NCBI GenBank assembly: GCA_902774245.1
Contig: CACYHQ010000004.1
Location: 186,001-250,000, forward strand
Length of the DNA: 64,000 nt
Origin: an uncultured bacterium
GTDB taxonomy: Bacteria > Verrucomicrobiota > Lentisphaeria > Victivallales > UBA1829
Direction: 5' to 3'
Positions 63,928-64,000 of the stretch are shown in pieces (the first letter of the stretch is position 1; every line of letters starts with the position of its first letter). The position numbers were made by a program, and so were the translations under genes. A model generated the notes under the pieces. That model searched no databases. It had not been told where the DNA came from and saw nothing but the letters and a program-made list of their open reading frames with translations.

Positions 63928-64000
63928 ATGAGGATCAAGATCTGCGGCATCAGGAACGACTCGGATTTGAAGGCGGCGCTCTCCGCCTCGCCGGACGCGG
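63928..64000 (+). CDS. trpF: phosphoribosylanthranilate isomerase, 5' end only
   Basis: The 24 visible codons begin MRIKICGIRND, the conserved first strand and loop of TrpF (PRA isomerase, third step of tryptophan synthesis), where the Cys of KICG is catalytic. The rest lies past the window edge. It starts 11 bases after the coaX stop. Confidence 0.75.
   Translation, partial: MRIKICGIRNDSDLKAALSASPDA

Overview
The window is a GC-rich, gene-dense bacterial chromosome segment with an outer membrane: it carries lpxD, a Skp-like chaperone, a family 9 heptosyltransferase, lipoproteins and type IV pilus motor genes. Glycoside hydrolases (GH2, GH39), a large AIDA/RTX repeat protein, an [FeFe] hydrogenase operon for anaerobic life and many PVC-like gene fusions suggest a fermentative member of the PVC group, most like gut Lentisphaerota (Victivallales). 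That placement is inference from gene content; no rRNA or tRNA gene was found to test it.

Layout. 1-1.6 kb: 3' truncated secreted beta-galactosidase. 1.8-6.6 kb (minus): one operon running from a PpiD-like chaperone through ispF, an RsmB-family methyltransferase and tatD to tcdA. 6.9-13.3 kb (plus): ankyrin protein, RdgC-like protein, a SrkA-type kinase fused to a DUF302 domain, an acyl-ACP thioesterase and a serine hydrolase. 13.3-17 kb (minus): an orphan AbrB-type regulator with twin operators, a small lipoprotein, then skp-lpxD-nadA. 17-20.4 kb (plus): sirtuin and HrpB helicase, the latter carrying three in-frame copies of a palindromic element. 20.4-23.9 kb (minus): giant AIDA/RTX protein. 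24.1-33.2 kb (minus): an operon of a LysM lipoprotein, phoH, pgpH, ybeY, corC, DUF502, xseA and a secreted endonuclease/phosphatase. 33.3-37.8 kb (minus): fatty acid synthesis (fabD, fabG, acpP, fabF), preceded by ftsB and tsaC. 38-45.8 kb (minus): a six-gene hydrogenase operon combining a sensory hydrogenase, a PP2C phosphatase and the trimeric NAD-linked HydABC enzyme. 46.2-57.1 kb: zinc-type CDF exporter, hybrid histidine kinase, redox-dead thioredoxin-fold protein, GH39 enzyme with a histone-like tail, a secreted protein of unknown function, heptosyltransferase and phosphoesterase. 57.3-63.1 kb (plus): two PilB-type ATPases, PilT and PilC. The window ends with coaX and the start of trpF.

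Promoters visible in the sequence are mostly of one kind: a TTGAnn-like -35, a 16-base spacer and a TATAGT-like -10, often preceded by TGn. Rho-independent terminators mark the ends of the endonuclease, acpP, hydrogenase, CDF, GH39 and secreted-protein units. A dispersed palindrome family (core GTGCCnG, loop GnGCnnAGC) occurs at 13.3, 19.3 and 37.9 kb, twice between genes and once as a 48-base tandem repeat inside hrpB. This is the most unusual feature of the window. No CRISPR array, insertion sequence, tRNA or riboswitch was recognised.
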